Shown: positions 22,401-33,107, numbered from the stretch's first letter. The stretch: DNA of 64,000 bases from Salminus brasiliensis (GCF_030463535.1 NC_132893.1:29638782-29702781), one strand, 5' to 3'. Notes: generated by a model not told the origin, from the letters alone. Translations and numbers: made by a program.

Positions 22401-22520
22401 AGTCTTCCTGCTCAGAGTTGTTCACAGCTATTCAAGACTTGGCTTGTTCTCTGACTCTTGTTCTCTCTTGTGTTTTACCTGCTTTCTGTTTCCTCACTCT
22501 TTCCTTCTTTCTTTCTTCAT
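19420..22520. other. Spacer after lrp13
   Basis: Mostly unassigned AT-rich sequence. I see one member of the R3 dispersed repeat (about 21605-21900), a T-run at 21667-21682 and no exon set I can support. Open frames at 20650-21170 have no splice or family support. Confidence 0.4.
21605..21900. repeat. R3 dispersed repeat, copy 1
   Basis: Family marked by GGGTGGAACATAAGCTAGGT, CCTATCGTAACAGCCCA, CCCATGTTTAACCCTTCCTG and ATCACTGACCCTGGGAGGC. The other copies are at 56533-56850 and 63413-63632. The unit is internally repetitive. Confidence 0.65.
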
Positions 22521-22536
22521 GCCTCTTTGCTCAGTT

Positions 22537-22640
22537 CAAGCAGGATCTGGAAAACCTGCTGTTCACCAGCTTCCACCTGGACTTTTCCCTGGTAGTTTGG
22601 AGGCAGTCCTGGCCCTACACCCTACACTTTGAGGACTGGT
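22537..22640 (+). other. Possible orphan exon
   Basis: A long pyrimidine tract ending TTTGCTCAG leads to an open segment (FKQDLENLLFTSFHLDF, then VVWRQSWPYTLHFEDW) and a GTGAGT donor. I do not recognise the peptide. Its phase-2 exit does not fit the phase-0 or phase-1 entry of the EGF-TM exon 600 bases downstream. Either an exon between them is missed, or this is not coding. Confidence 0.3.
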
Positions 22641-23240
22641 GAGTATAGCATGTTGGCATGTTTATAGTGTACCTGCCGTGTACTTCACTTGCACCTTTGG
22701 GAGCTTGGTCTCCCCTTGCTGAACCTGATTGACCAGTTGATGATTGTATAGGTATTAAGTGTGCAATTCAAAGCACATTCAAGCCAATGCTTTTATAAGG
22801 TTTGGCCTCAAGTTTGTTTCATGGTTGATTTATGCTTGATTTATGCTGGCGCCATAGTTTCAGACCAAGGGATATTGAGGGACACTGAAGGTATGTTGAT
22901 GTTCGCAGTAAGATTGAGGGTAGCTGTTTGAACTTTTTGTTTTTTTGCTGTGTCATGAAGTAGGCCAATGTGATTTATCTAGAATCATGACTAAGGTGCA
23001 GGTTGACCGTGTGTTGATCTGACCGAGATTGCCAGATTGTGATTTAGATGTAGATCTAGTTTTGAGAATGAAATGCAGTCCTGTAATGGTCGCAGATGTG
23101 ATATGTAATTGTCCGTCTCTTTGAGAAAGCCCTGGTTTGGTTGCGAATCTGTTCCCGCTCATGGATTTCCAGCTGAAATGTAAGTGAAAGTAAATGCTGC
23201 TTCTTTCTGAACGTCCTAACGTGACTTTGTCTCCTTGTAG

Positions 23241-23554
23241 AGCTTTCAGTGGGCTGTAGGAAGAAAGTGGGACATGTCTGGCCTTGCTAACTCCGACCCT
23301 CTGAAGGACAGATGGGGTCAGAGCGTGATGGACTGCAGTGCTCAGCGGTGCAATAGCCATGGGGACTGTGTGACGGTGAATGGGTTGCCAGCGTGTGAAT
23401 GTCTGCTTGGATACACGGGGGACACCTGCAGGGAGACCGTCAATGGTGGCCTGTCCGTTCCACTCACATTGGGGTGCCTGGGGGTCCTTTGTGGCCTCAT
23501 CATCCTGGCCTTCCTGTTTGCATATTTTCGACAAAAGAGAAAAGCCAAAAGAAG
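23241..23554 (+). CDS. Orphan EGF-transmembrane exon, second receptor or lrp13-like remnant
   Basis: After a CTCCTTGTAG acceptor the frame encodes a linker, one EGF with six cysteines (CSAQRCNSHGDC, CECLLGYTGDTC) and a transmembrane helix (LTLGCLGVLCGLIILAFLFA) with a basic stop-transfer run (RQKRKAKRR). It exits in phase 2 at GTGTGA, exactly as the lrp13 EGF-TM exon does, and the EGF layout is the same. It cannot simply replace the lrp13 exon: the phase-1 acceptor option would create TGA with the preceding lrp13 exon. It is therefore the end of another receptor-type gene or a decayed tandem copy. I found no LDLa or propeller exons for it. Confidence 0.55.
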
Positions 23555-23559
23555 GTGTG

Positions 23560-23960
23560 ATCCTCTTTCTGCCTCTGTCTGTCTGCCTCTGTCTGTCTGT
23601 ATGTCTCTCTGTATCTATTTTTGTCTGTCTTTCTCTACCTACCTACTTCTCTCACTCTCTCTGTTTGTCTGCCTGTCTGTCTGTCTATCGCACTCTCTAA
23701 CAGTCTGCCTGTGTCTGCCTCTCTCTCCTCTGTCTCTCTGCCTGTGTGCCTGCCTGTCTGTCTGTCTATCGCACTCTATCAGACACCGAGAGAGGCAGAC
23801 ACAGGCAGGCAGGTACACAGGCAGAGAGAGAGAGAGAGACAGACCGAGAGGCAGACACAGAGAGAGGCAGACACAGGCAGACTATCAGTCTGTCTCTCTC
23901 TCTCCTCTGTCTCTCTGCTTGTGTGCCTGCCTGCCTGTCTGTCTGCCTCTGCTCCTCATA
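23560..23960. repeat. Strand-flipping (CTGT/CTGC)n microsatellite
   Basis: Pyrimidine-rich CTGTCTGTCTGCCT repeats to about 23780, then purine-rich GGCAGACACAGGCAGG and (GA)n to about 23885, then pyrimidine-rich again to about 23955. The middle is complementary to both flanks, so the region can fold into large hairpins. It begins directly after the donor of the EGF-TM exon. Confidence 0.85.
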
Positions 23961-24506
23961 GTGAAACTGGGCAGAATGCCTTGTTTGGGGTTGCTTGTCT
24001 AACTCCTGCACAATCTGGGCAAATTCGCTGAACCCAACATGCTTCTTACTGACGGTAAATGTGCTATGATTACAGAAAAGCACCTAAAGGCATAATAAAC
24101 ATGAAATGAACAAACATGCAGGTGCAAATGCTTGAATTTAGCCACAAGAACCTCGTTTGGCTGCTACCCAGAGTTTCCCGCCGCCCCTGTCTGCATAAAC
24201 AAGCCCCAGCTAGAGGCAGGCAACGATGCTCTACCATTGAACTAATACTTTAAAGTCCATTCACACTCCAAACAGCCCTTTTTGGCTGCGTTATTTTGAA
24301 GACTGTAGAAAAAAACCTTTCATTGAAATGGAGCTTTAACTCCTTTAACTAATCCAGGAGGATTTTCAGAAATGATTCATTAAGAAACCATGCATTGGAA
24401 GGTTTTTTGGGACCCAAAATTGTCCCAAAAAGGAGTGCAAGAGCATCGTACCATTAGTATGATGAAGCGTAATAGTTTTAACCCCTAATTTCAACTACAT
24501 TCACAG

Positions 24507-24580
24507 GAACCGGGGAGATGATGCCAAGGACTCGTTGAAAAAGAACGGAGACTTCATTTCTTTTCCACATGGTGAAACGG
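24507..24580 (+). CDS. Tail exon of the orphan EGF-TM gene
   Basis: Acceptor CATTCACAG, phase-2 entry matching the EGF-TM exon. It encodes RNRGDDAKDSLKKNGDFISF, then PHGET, and ends phase 1 at GTTAGT. The charged, soluble composition fits a cytoplasmic tail. There is no NPxY-type motif. Confidence 0.45.
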
Positions 24581-25139
24581 GTTAGTTGGTGCTCAGTAAC
24601 TTCTTCTTCTTCTTTCAAATATTTCAGAAGATATCAAACCAGTACGTCTGCACTTGTGATGACGTACTCTATGACTGTAATCGGTGACAGCGTGGGCATA
24701 TTTGGTGCCCTAGGCAAAACTTTTACATGCAGACTCACTACATGAAATCAGGCGCATGTATGTAGCACAGTGTGCCGGTGCTGCCCTAGCAATTGCCTGT
24801 GTTTTAGGGGTGTGACCATACAGAGATTCCACATTGTGATGCATTTCGATACATATTCGTTTTGCTCTTTTTTTTTTTTTTTTCACAGATGTCTAATTGC
24901 CAAAACAAGACCTCCATGCTCCATGGTGAAGGCTTAACACAAACAAACCATTGTCTTAGAAGAAATTTAAATACACACACAGTCTGCAGTGTTTCAGGGT
25001 TTTGTCTTACTTTGGTGGTTCTCTTTTAGAAATATGGGATGTTTTTGTAATAGAACAGTTGGAATCATTGCAATTTTGGTCAGTATGTCTGATATCATTT
25101 TAGTTATGCAAACAAATATATACAAAAATGAAATAGCAA

Positions 25140-25960
25140 GTGAACTACTCTTAATTCTAGTATAAATCTCTGATATTCCTCGTTGTTGGATTGTTGAAAC
25201 CCTATTATAGGGTTATTTAACTTTTCTACATATGTTTACTTGTTTTACTTTTGTTTTTATATTATATTTTTATCTACTAGGTGTCTTATTCCACTAACAG
25301 ACTATTTTAGCTTGGCATTTTATGACAGAAGCAGAAATTCTATTATCTATTCTTTCTTAAATTAAGCAAATAAGCAAAATTGTCTGCTAGTGGAATAAAA
25401 CACTTCCAGTAGGTTAAACTACATAAAACAAGTAAAAATAAGTAGAAACTAGTTGAATTATCTTTTGTAAATATTTTAACAATCTAACAATAATGAAAAT
25501 AACAAATACTAGATTTGGAGGAATTCACTTACTAAGATATAATGTATGTATATAAGTTTATCTTAGCAAGTGAATTTCTCTTAAATCTAGTTTAAATATC
25601 CAATATGTCTAAATTTGAGATTATTATAGAAATACTGTAAAAGTAATTAACACTTTCTATATTTAGTTTACTTGTTTTAAATGGTTTTATCTACTGAAAG
25701 AGTCATAAGGCAGGTCATTTTGCTTAATTTAGGGATTCATTTAAGGATTAAAGATGTTTTTGTTATTATCATAAAATGACAAGCATATTTGTCTCCCAGT
25801 GAAATAAGGTACTTGGTTGATAAAACTGCTTAAAACAAGTCAGAATAAGTGGAAACCAGTTGAATAATCCTATATTTTTTTTCAGAAATCTAATATCTGA
25901 GAAATATCAGATACTTATATTAGATTTCAGAGGATTTGACTTGCTAAGATATATTTTGTG
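25140..25960. repeat. Array of four alternating inverted repeat units
   Basis: Units of about 180 bp at about 25140-25330 (+), 25370-25555 (-), 25555-25740 (+) and 25780-25960 (-). Shared landmarks are AAGTGAATTTCTCTTAAATC with its complement GATTTGGAGGAATTCACTT, and GTTTACTTGTTTTA with its complement TAAAACAAGTAAAAATAAG. Confidence 0.7.
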
Positions 25961-26084
25961 CAGTGTAGAATAAAACCAGTAGGTGATTATACAGTGTGTT
26001 TTGTCTTAGTCTTATATATCTGTCATATACAGATATCATTATTTTTTACTTAATTGAGATCTTTTTCATTATCTCTCACAACAG

Positions 26085-26110
26085 GACACAAGGGCCCAAA
26101 AGTATAAAGC
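26085..26110 (+). CDS. Possible last coding exon of the orphan gene
   Basis: Acceptor TCTCACAACAG followed, in the required phase, by HKGPKV and a TAA. A closer alternative acceptor at about 24627 would give EDIKPVRLHL and a stop. I prefer the distal one because poly(A) signals follow it. Confidence 0.35.
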
Positions 26111-26538
26111 ATCTCCGCCTCAACAAACTGGATCATTGCATGTGATTGGAAGCACACATGATACTGATAAACTCACCATGTGGCACGATGTGGGAAGGAG
26201 ACAAATGTGATGCATTTACAGAGACTAGTCCCTTACAATTGCCAAGTATTTCAGTGATGTGCTTTGTCCTTTATATAGCTTCAAACCTGACTGGCCAGTT
26301 CAAAAGACTCATGTTGTTTGACTTCTTGGAATGATGAACACGTACCATCTTTGGAACGTAGTAAATATAACTTTACTTTGGTTCATCTGTAATTAAAGCA
26401 ACTTAAAATGCATGTGAATGGCATGGTTCTCTGTATTCAAGTTTGATGCTTTGAGCAGAATTGGTCAGGAAAGAAGCCAGTGAGGGTTGGATTGGAACAT
26501 ATTTGATCTATTTTTTTCATTATTGCGGTGTTCTTTTC

Positions 26539-26586
26539 TTAATAAACACCTTTATTATATGGCTTGGTTCTTTACTTGTCAATAAA
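26539..26586 (+). terminator. Poly(A) signals for the orphan gene
   Basis: Two AATAAA motifs lie in about 45 bases (CTTAATAAACACC and GTCAATAAAGGGC). They follow about 450 bases of non-repetitive sequence suited to a 3' UTR. Confidence 0.45.
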
Positions 26587-26767
26587 GGGCAAAAGCAGTC
26601 ACATCAATAAGGACATGTTGATATAAATCTTGGTATTTTTCATATCTGAACACTTTCAGCAAGGCTGGTAAATCAAATTGATGTAAGGTCCAACACCTTG
26701 ATACTGTTCACAAGTTTGGAATCAAAAAGTTATCCTAATGTGTAATGTAGGAAATTACTCTGATATA

Positions 26768-28346
26768 CAGTGGGGGAAAAAAGTATTTAGTCAGTCAACA
26801 ATTGTGCAAGTTCTCCCACTTAAAAAGATGAGAGAGGCCTGTAATTGACATCATAGGTAGACCTCAACTATGAGAGACAAAATGAGAAAAAAAATTCTGA
26901 AAATCACATTGTCTGATTTTTAAAGAATTTATTTGCAAATAATGGTGGAAAATAAGTATTTGGTCACCTACAAACAAGCAAGATTTCTGGCTGTCGCAGA
27001 CCTGTAACTTCTCCTTTAAGAGACTTCTCTGTCCTCCACTCATTACCTGTATTAATGGCACCTGTTTGAACTCGTTAACAGTATAAAAGACACCTGCCCA
27101 AAACCTCAAATAGTCACACTCCAAACACCACTATGGTGAAGACCAAAGAGCTGTCGAAGGACACCAGAAACTAAATTGTAGACCTGCACCAGGCTGGGAA
27201 GACTGAATCTGCAATAGGCAGCAGCTTGGTGTGAAGAAATCTACTGTGGGAGCAATAATCAGAAAATGGGAGACCTACAAGACCACTGCTAATCTCCCTC
27301 GATCAGGGGCTCCACGCAAGATCTCAGCCCGTGGGATCAAAATGATTACAAGACCGGTGAGCAAAAATCCCAGAACCACATGGGGGGACCTAGTGAATGA
27401 CCTGCAGAAAGCTGGGACCAATGTTATAAAGGCTACCGTCAGTAACACACTCCGCCGCCAGGGACTCAGATCTTGCAGTGCCAGACGTGTTCCCCTGCTT
27501 AAGCCAGTACATATCCGGGCGCGTCTGAAGTTTGCTAGAGAGCATTTGGATGTTCCGGAAGAGTATTGGGAGAATGTCTTATGGTCAGATGAAACCAAAT
27601 TAGGTTTGGCACAAACACAACTCGTTGTGTTTGGAGGAGAGTGAATGCTGAGTTGCATCCAAAGAACACCATACCAACTGTGAAGCATGGGGGTGGCAAC
27701 ATCATGCTTTGGGGCTGTTTCTCTGCAAAGGGACTAGAACGACTGGTCCGTGTACATGAAAGAATGAGTGGGGCCATGTATTGTAAGATTTTGAGTGCAA
27801 ACCTCCTTCCATCAGCAAGGGCATTGAAGATGAAACGTGGCTGGGTCTTTCAGCATGACAATGATCCCAAGCACACTGCCAGGGCAACAAAGGAGTGGCT
27901 TCGTAAGTAGCATTTCAAGGTCCTGGAGTGGTCTAGCTAGTCTCCAGATCTCAACCACATAGAAAACCTTTGGAGGGAGTTGAAAGTCTGTGTTGCCCGC
28001 TGACAGCCCCAAAACATCACTGCTCTAGAGGAGATCTGCATGGAGGAATGGGGCCAACCTTGTGAAGACTTACAGAAAATGTTTGACCTCTGTCATTGCC
28101 AACAAAGGATATATAACATATAAGTACTGAGATGAACTTTTGTTATTGACCAAATACTTATTTTCCACCATTATTTGCAAATAAATTCTTTAAAAATCAG
28201 ATGATGTGATTTTCAGTTTTTTTTTTTTCTTTTGTCTCTCATAGTTGAGGTCTACCTATGATGTCAATTATAGACCTCTCTCATCTTTTTAAGTGGGAGA
28301 ACTTGCACAATTGGTGACTGACTAAATACTTTTTTTTCCCCCACTG
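26768..28346 (+). mobile_element. Tc1-like transposon with about 200-bp inverted repeats
   Basis: Begins CAGTGGGGGAAAAAAGTATT and ends with the matching CTTTTTTTTCCCCCACTG, flanked by TA on both sides. Terminal inverted repeats are about 190-200 bp and still well matched (AAGTGGGAGAACTTGCACAA at the 3' side). I remember this family as widespread in teleosts. Length 1579 bp, the usual full size. Confidence 0.95.
27133..28140 (+). pseudogene. Broken Tc1-like transposase
   Basis: Starts MVKTKELSKDTRN and hits a stop at once. Later segments carry [42 protein letters not shown] and PDLNHIENLWRELK, giving the D, D and E of a DD34E enzyme. Breaks include stops near 27172 and 27229, a frameshift near 27620-27645 and stops near 27908 and 28001. 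It is inactive, although the inverted repeats look intact enough for mobilisation in trans. Confidence 0.9.
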
Positions 28347-28499
28347 TACTAGTCTTTGGCATGTTCATCACAGATAATTATGCCATCACAGATAATTAGC
28401 TGATGATGAATAGAGCTGAATGTGACTGTAAAATGATGGACATCATAATAAAAGCAATATGCAAAATGTATTCATATATATGTTAATGTGTAGAGTAGA

Positions 28500-28858
28500 T
28501 CCATTTATATGTATCCGTAAAACACTCTTGAAGCTGGACAACTGGGTCATAGCATCAAAATGGGAGGTCTTACTGGGTTTTTGTGGTGTGCAGTGGTAAG
28601 TACCTTCCTATCTGCGACAGGGTCATGGTCACCTAAGGCTCATTGGTGTGATCCATGTAAGCCCCACCTCACAGCTTACAGCACCTAAAGGGTCTGCTTT
28701 TAACTTCTAGGTGGCAGATATCACAGGACGCCTCTTCAGAGGTCTTGTGGAGTTCGTGTTTCGACGGGTCAGTGCTGTTTTGGCTTCACGAGGAGGGGCT
28801 GTATAATGTTTGGCAGGTGATTTTAATATAATGGTTGATCAGTGTAATGTGTGACAGT
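28500..28858 (-). mobile_element. Tc1-like non-autonomous repeat, family R2, copy 1
   Basis: Reverse orientation of the R2 family. The 3' end GGTTGATCAGTG and body GAGGTGGGGCTTACATGG (complement) match copies at 33108-33545 and 42168-42460. R2 looks like an internally deleted form of the fish Tc1 element beginning ACACCGATCAGCCATAACAT. Confidence 0.7.
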
Positions 28859-28987
28859 AAATCAAGATTAACACCTTCTTAACATGTGATATGTTTACAA
28901 TGTCAACACTGTATTGCCTGTGGTGAATTTGAGAAGTGTTTGAGCGACTCCCAGGGTTTATATACACCAACAGTAACTGTAAATCTG

Positions 28988-29475
28988 TGCCTGTAGATTG
29001 CTGTGCATATACAGTCTCACTTTAAACCATTTATCCATTCATTTTATGGAAAAAAAAATCAAAGGTATTGATAAAGAGTTTCCTGCTTTTATTGGAGTAA
29101 CCGTTTCTACTATCCAGGGAAGGCTTTCTACTAGATTTGGGAGAATTACTGTCAGAATCTGGTTGCATTTAGGACAGTGTCAGGACAGTTAGTGAGTTCA
29201 GGATGTTGGACGATCACCACCCCACCTCATCCCCAACTCTCCAACTCATCCTAAAAGTATTGGATGGAGCACCATCCATCTTTCCAGAGAACACAGTTCA
29301 ATGCTCAATTTCTGGGAGGCTTTATAACCCTCTAGCCCACACCTGGCATTAGACATGATGCCAATAGGTTCATGTTTATCTGCTCCAGAGAGTCCTACTC
29401 TACTGCCAGTACTTCTCTACAGGGACTAGACAAGCTGTCGGTGTGTCCACAGACATTTGAACACATAGCATATCT
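28988..29475 (+). mobile_element. R1 repeat, copy 3
   Basis: Near full-length copy in forward orientation: GGGAAGGCTTTCTACTAG, GATCACCACCCCACCTCATC, CTCCAGAGAGTCCTACTCTA, CTTCTCTACAGGGACTAGAC. Confidence 0.8.
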
Positions 29476-31660
29476 TTAGTCAAATCACACATTCAGTAAC
29501 ATGGAACAATCTACAAGCTGACTCCAATTGCCAGTCAACAGGCCAAAACCGCCGTCAAGTTCTGTGTTTGCACAACTTGGGCATACTTTCCTCAGTACTC
29601 AAGGTACACACCAACAGGACCAGCCAAACCTGTCGCCCTGGATTCACCACGTCGAATGGTTCCTGCTCCTTTTCTTGTCTTGAGCAACACTAATCCCCTG
29701 AAATCACACTGCAACATCTCTCCACATGAACTAGAATGAAAAGCCAAATGCATGTTATGGTTTAATATTTGTATTTACAGTGTAAAACATGAATATACAG
29801 AGATGAGGGTTTGTCCAAGTGGCTCAAAATTTTAAAACATATATTTACAAAGTTCAAACTTCAAGCATCACAGGAATGCCGCAAAGTCACCCAGTGTTAA
29901 ACATCATGTGATCTTGGCATTACAGACGAAACCAGGTCAATAACAGCAACTGGTCTCAGATTTGGTCACAGCTAAGTCTACCAGATGTTCCTTCTCAGTG
30001 AGGCACAAATGATACAAATACAAGCACATAAATACAGTAGAATTACTCCCTGATTAAGAGGCTGTTATACTTCATCTGTAAAGAGAGGCTCATTTGATTC
30101 TTTTACAAAATAAATAACAAGAATCTGATTCGATAGTCCAGGTTCTCAAATGAACAGACTCCAAGACTCTACTGTGGTTGGAATTCACTGATGTCCTTCA
30201 CAGCATGACCTTTCAGTCCTTCATACTGGCCACTGTTGGAGTCCCTTCTTCAAACCGTCAGTGCAGGAGGAGAGCTGCTGGTCGAGCAGCTGTAAACAGT
30301 CATTCAGGTTTAACAGATCATCTAAGGAACCTTCAGATTAAGGGTTTAGCAGTTCGATGGGACATGCACACATGACAGTGGTGTTTAGGGAGGCAGTATG
30401 GCAGAGGTGGACAGTGATTAGTTCACCCACTCAGGTCCATTTAATTCAGTATGGTTTTGACGCCATTTCCTTTTACTGCTGCTCAAGCAGATTTAGGAAC
30501 CTACTTTGTTCCTAATTTTGATTTAGCCTTTCACACTGGGTTCAGATTCATGCTGATTAAAGCTCTGCTGGAGAAGATGGTGACGGTTCTCTTGGGTCTA
30601 TATTTGATCGATTTTGCATGGCGTCTTTATCTCTCCAGTACATCTTACCCCTCTTATTATTTACACTATAATAAAAAGGTGTTCTTTGAGAAACTAGACC
30701 TAGACGACATTTCACATGATCCTGTATGAATTTTATTACAGCTGTCTGAGAAGCTGATTCACACCTGAGTTAATACATGCTGATTATATACAATTAAATG
30801 TGATGGAGCGTGATCACGTTCTTCACAGAGTGACATAATATGAGCTTGATGCAATCAGGTCTGTTTCAGCACGTCACAATCTGAAATCGGACACGGGAGG
30901 AGTGTAACAGCGAATAAAAAAACATCCTGTGTCAAATTTAAATGGGCAGAAGCTAAAATTACAGCCTGTATGAAAACACCAGGTGTGGAAATAACGAAGT
31001 GTCTACAGAATATCTCAAGTGTTATCCACATGGGAAAGAACACCTTTTACTTTTTGGTATATTTAAACAATAAAAGGTGCTACAAGGGGTTCTTTGAGTG
31101 ATGCCACAGAGGAACCACTTTTGTAAAAGAGCATATAGAAGATATAGCTCCTCATAAATCCGCAAGTAGTTCTTCTATGGCATCACTCAAAGCTACCTGG
31201 ATTGGCTAACGTGGCTAACTTCATTATATTAGGTCAGATGCTGCATTTAAACCATGCAAATCCATGCAACAGGTTGAGGCCAGAGGTGCTGCCAGGGATT
31301 TTAGGCTCCATGGAAAGATAATGGTGATATATTTTAGAGCCCCTGTCAGTCAGAGGCCTCTTAGAATCTCTTAACCCCCCTAAGCACCCGATACGACACC
31401 CCTGATGCCCAAAACCATTGTACAGTACTGAATATGTGCGAGGAACCTGCTTTTTCCTACTAGCTCCCTTCTTCATATCTAATTCCCAACAACTTTCACT
31501 GGGTTTAAAGGTTTCTGTTGGTTCCTGAGGGGTTTGTAATGGTGTCTGGTTTTTAAGCCAGGTCCCACTAACAAGAAAACCATCAGGTTCTAGTAGGTCA
31601 CTTCTCTACCCACCTCTGCACCTCGCCACACACACTCCACATACACCCCGTCCGTGCGTC
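29476..31660. other. Spacer or 3' UTR downstream of the claudin gene
   Basis: On the minus strand this follows the stop of the GC-rich claudin and could hold its 3' UTR. TTTATT near 30732 would be an AATAAA on that strand. A palindromic element is at 31072-31198. I see no other supported gene. Confidence 0.4.
31072..31198. repeat. Palindromic MITE-like repeat
   Basis: Arms GGTTCTTTGAGTGATGCCAC (near 31087) and TGGCATCACTCAAAG (near 31178) are inverted copies about 90 bases apart. Related sequence occurs at 54750-54930 and in a short piece near 50065-50110 (GGCATTGCTCAAAGAACCAC). Confidence 0.65.
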
Positions 31661-32482
31661 TCACAGATCAGCGTCGTAGGGTCTGGCGTTGAAGGAGGGG
31701 TTCACAGACCCTTTGTCGCGGGCCTTTGCTCTGGGGAAGTCGTCCAGGTCGTCGTCGAGCGAGCGTCTGGAGTACGGCGCGCTGGAGCTGCTGCGGGTGG
31801 AGACGCTCGGCACGTTGACGCGCGGGTAGGGTCTCGGCGCTGGCCTTGTGGTTGTGGTGGTGGGTCTGGCCAGTGCGGCGGAGTTGGGCTTCTCCCCGCG
31901 GTTCTTCCCACCGCAGCACCTGCAGACGCCCACGAAGAGCACGACGCCGGCCAGCACCTCCATGATGCCCCCGATGTAGCCCAGCACGATGCAGTAGCCC
32001 ACGGTGATGCTCGGGCTCTGCGGGTTGGAGAAGGTCGTGGTCGTGTTGAGCGAGGGCAGCACATGCGTGTACCACGCAATGGGGATGATGGTCAGCACGC
32101 CCGAGCAGAAGATCAGCACGCCCCCAAAGGACGTGAGGGGCCAGCGGGGCGGGCGGTCTCGCCAGCAGCGCGCCCCGGGGGTGACCACCGCGAGGCCGAT
32201 CAGGGTCACGATGAGCGAGGCGACCATCATGCCCTGCGCGACGGGGATGATCTGGTTGCTGAAGTAAACGTTGTCCGTGGAGCGCAGGTTGCACGTCACC
32301 GAGCTGGACGTGGTGAAGCTCTTGCAGATGTCCCAGATGCCCTGGTTGAGCACCGTGTCGCTCGACTGGCCGGCCAGGTTGGCCAGGGTGCGCCAGTTGG
32401 GCGCCACCGTGCTGGTCAGGTCCAGGATCCAGCCGCACGGAGCCAGAACCAGGCCGAAGATGATGATGCCCGGGGTGCGCAT
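31661..32482 (-). CDS. Claudin-23-like tight-junction protein, GC-rich copy
   Basis: Intronless 273-residue tetraspan protein. The start at 32482 is chosen because MRTPGIIIFGLVLAPCGWIL matches the start of its neighbour; an in-frame ATG 13 codons upstream has no counterpart there. TM1 covers residues 6-25. The first extracellular loop has the claudin signature W...GIWDIC...C (GLW changed to GIW). TM2, TM3 and TM4 follow, TM4 as YCIVLGYIGGIMEVLAGVVL. A long basic, Ser-rich C-tail ends PYDADL. Claudins seal the paracellular route between epithelial cells. The WRT motif, CRCCGG after TM4 and acidic-Leu end resemble claudin-23. Codon third positions are mostly G or C, unlike the rest of the window. 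Confidence 0.88.
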   Translation of the reverse strand: MRTPGIIIFGLVLAPCGWILDLTSTVAPNWRTLANLAGQSSDTVLNQGIWDICKSFTTSSSVTCNLRSTDNVYFSNQIIPVAQGMMVASLIVTLIGLAVVTPGARCWRDRPPRWPLTSFGGVLIFCSGVLTIIPIAWYTHVLPSLNTTTTFSNPQSPSITVGYCIVLGYIGGIMEVLAGVVLFVGVCRCCGGKNRGEKPNSAALARPTTTTTRPAPRPYPRVNVPSVSTRSSSSAPYSRRSLDDDLDDFPRAKARDKGSVNPSFNARPYDADL

Positions 32483-32650
32483 TGCTCTGGAGCTCAGCTC
32501 AGGCTCGTAGGCTTTAGGCACACAGAAGAAAACAGGAGGAAGCGAGAAGCGTCCCGCGCAGGTGGTTTTAAGTCAACACGAGGCAGAAACTTGGGGAGGA
32601 TCCTTGCGCAGGGAGGGTGGGGGTGTGGCGCGTAATAGCCAAATACTCTC
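32483..32650 (-). promoter_or_regulatory. Possible promoter / 5' UTR of the GC-rich claudin
   Basis: Directly upstream of the claudin start. On the minus strand it contains CGCGCCACACCCCCACCCTC, a run of CACCC boxes of the kind bound by KLF/Sp factors. No TATA box is evident. This is inferred from position and composition only. Confidence 0.35.
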
Positions 32651-33107
32651 AGCGCGCAGTTTCGACAGCTGGGTTGGAGGTCCACCACTGGCCATTCAGC
32701 TCTGTTCTCTGTCTCTTTCCGAAAAACAAGGAAAAGCATTTTCTCAAGAGCTTCCAGAGCGCTGACCTGGAGGAGGATCACCCAGTTCTGTTTTACAGCT
32801 CTTTCATAACAGCAGCAGAAGCAAAGCAATAAAACACCTCCACACTTTCGGTTTGTTGTCACTTTAATGATGCTATCTCACTGCCTGTGTCCACAAACCA
32901 GTAGTGCCACACTAAGCTCCATGCCAAGTTACAAAACCAAGCTCCAAACCAGGCTGTGCGTCAAAACGCAGGATGGCGTGAGGCCCAAACTACACATGGA
33001 TTCATACAGAGCCCCTAAAGTCTCATGGTGGATGTTTTTAATAGGACATGTCCACAAGATAATATATTGAGGCCACAAAGGAAGTTTCTAGTGGCCATAA
33101 TAGAATA

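Noticed and set aside
22953-23534. 193-codon minus-strand frame
   Set aside because: Antisense to the EGF-TM exon and its upstream intron; the translation shows no domain.
23560-24031. Open frames of Cys/Leu/Ser or Arg/Glu/Thr repeats
   Set aside because: They are translations of the CTGT/CTGC microsatellite.
30451-30729. 92-codon open frame with a hydrophobic middle, plus strand
   Set aside because: No splice signals, no recognised family, no promoter or poly(A) context. It lies in the 3' flank of the claudin gene; chance is more likely.
31668-32438. Second long minus-strand frame overlapping the claudin
   Set aside because: Low-complexity Arg/His/Gly-rich translation in the alternate frame of a GC-rich gene; the claudin frame has clear domain structure.
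32004-32635. Long open frames on the plus strand over the GC-rich claudin
   Set aside because: They are antisense shadows of the claudin. High GC at third positions removes stop codons from the other frames.
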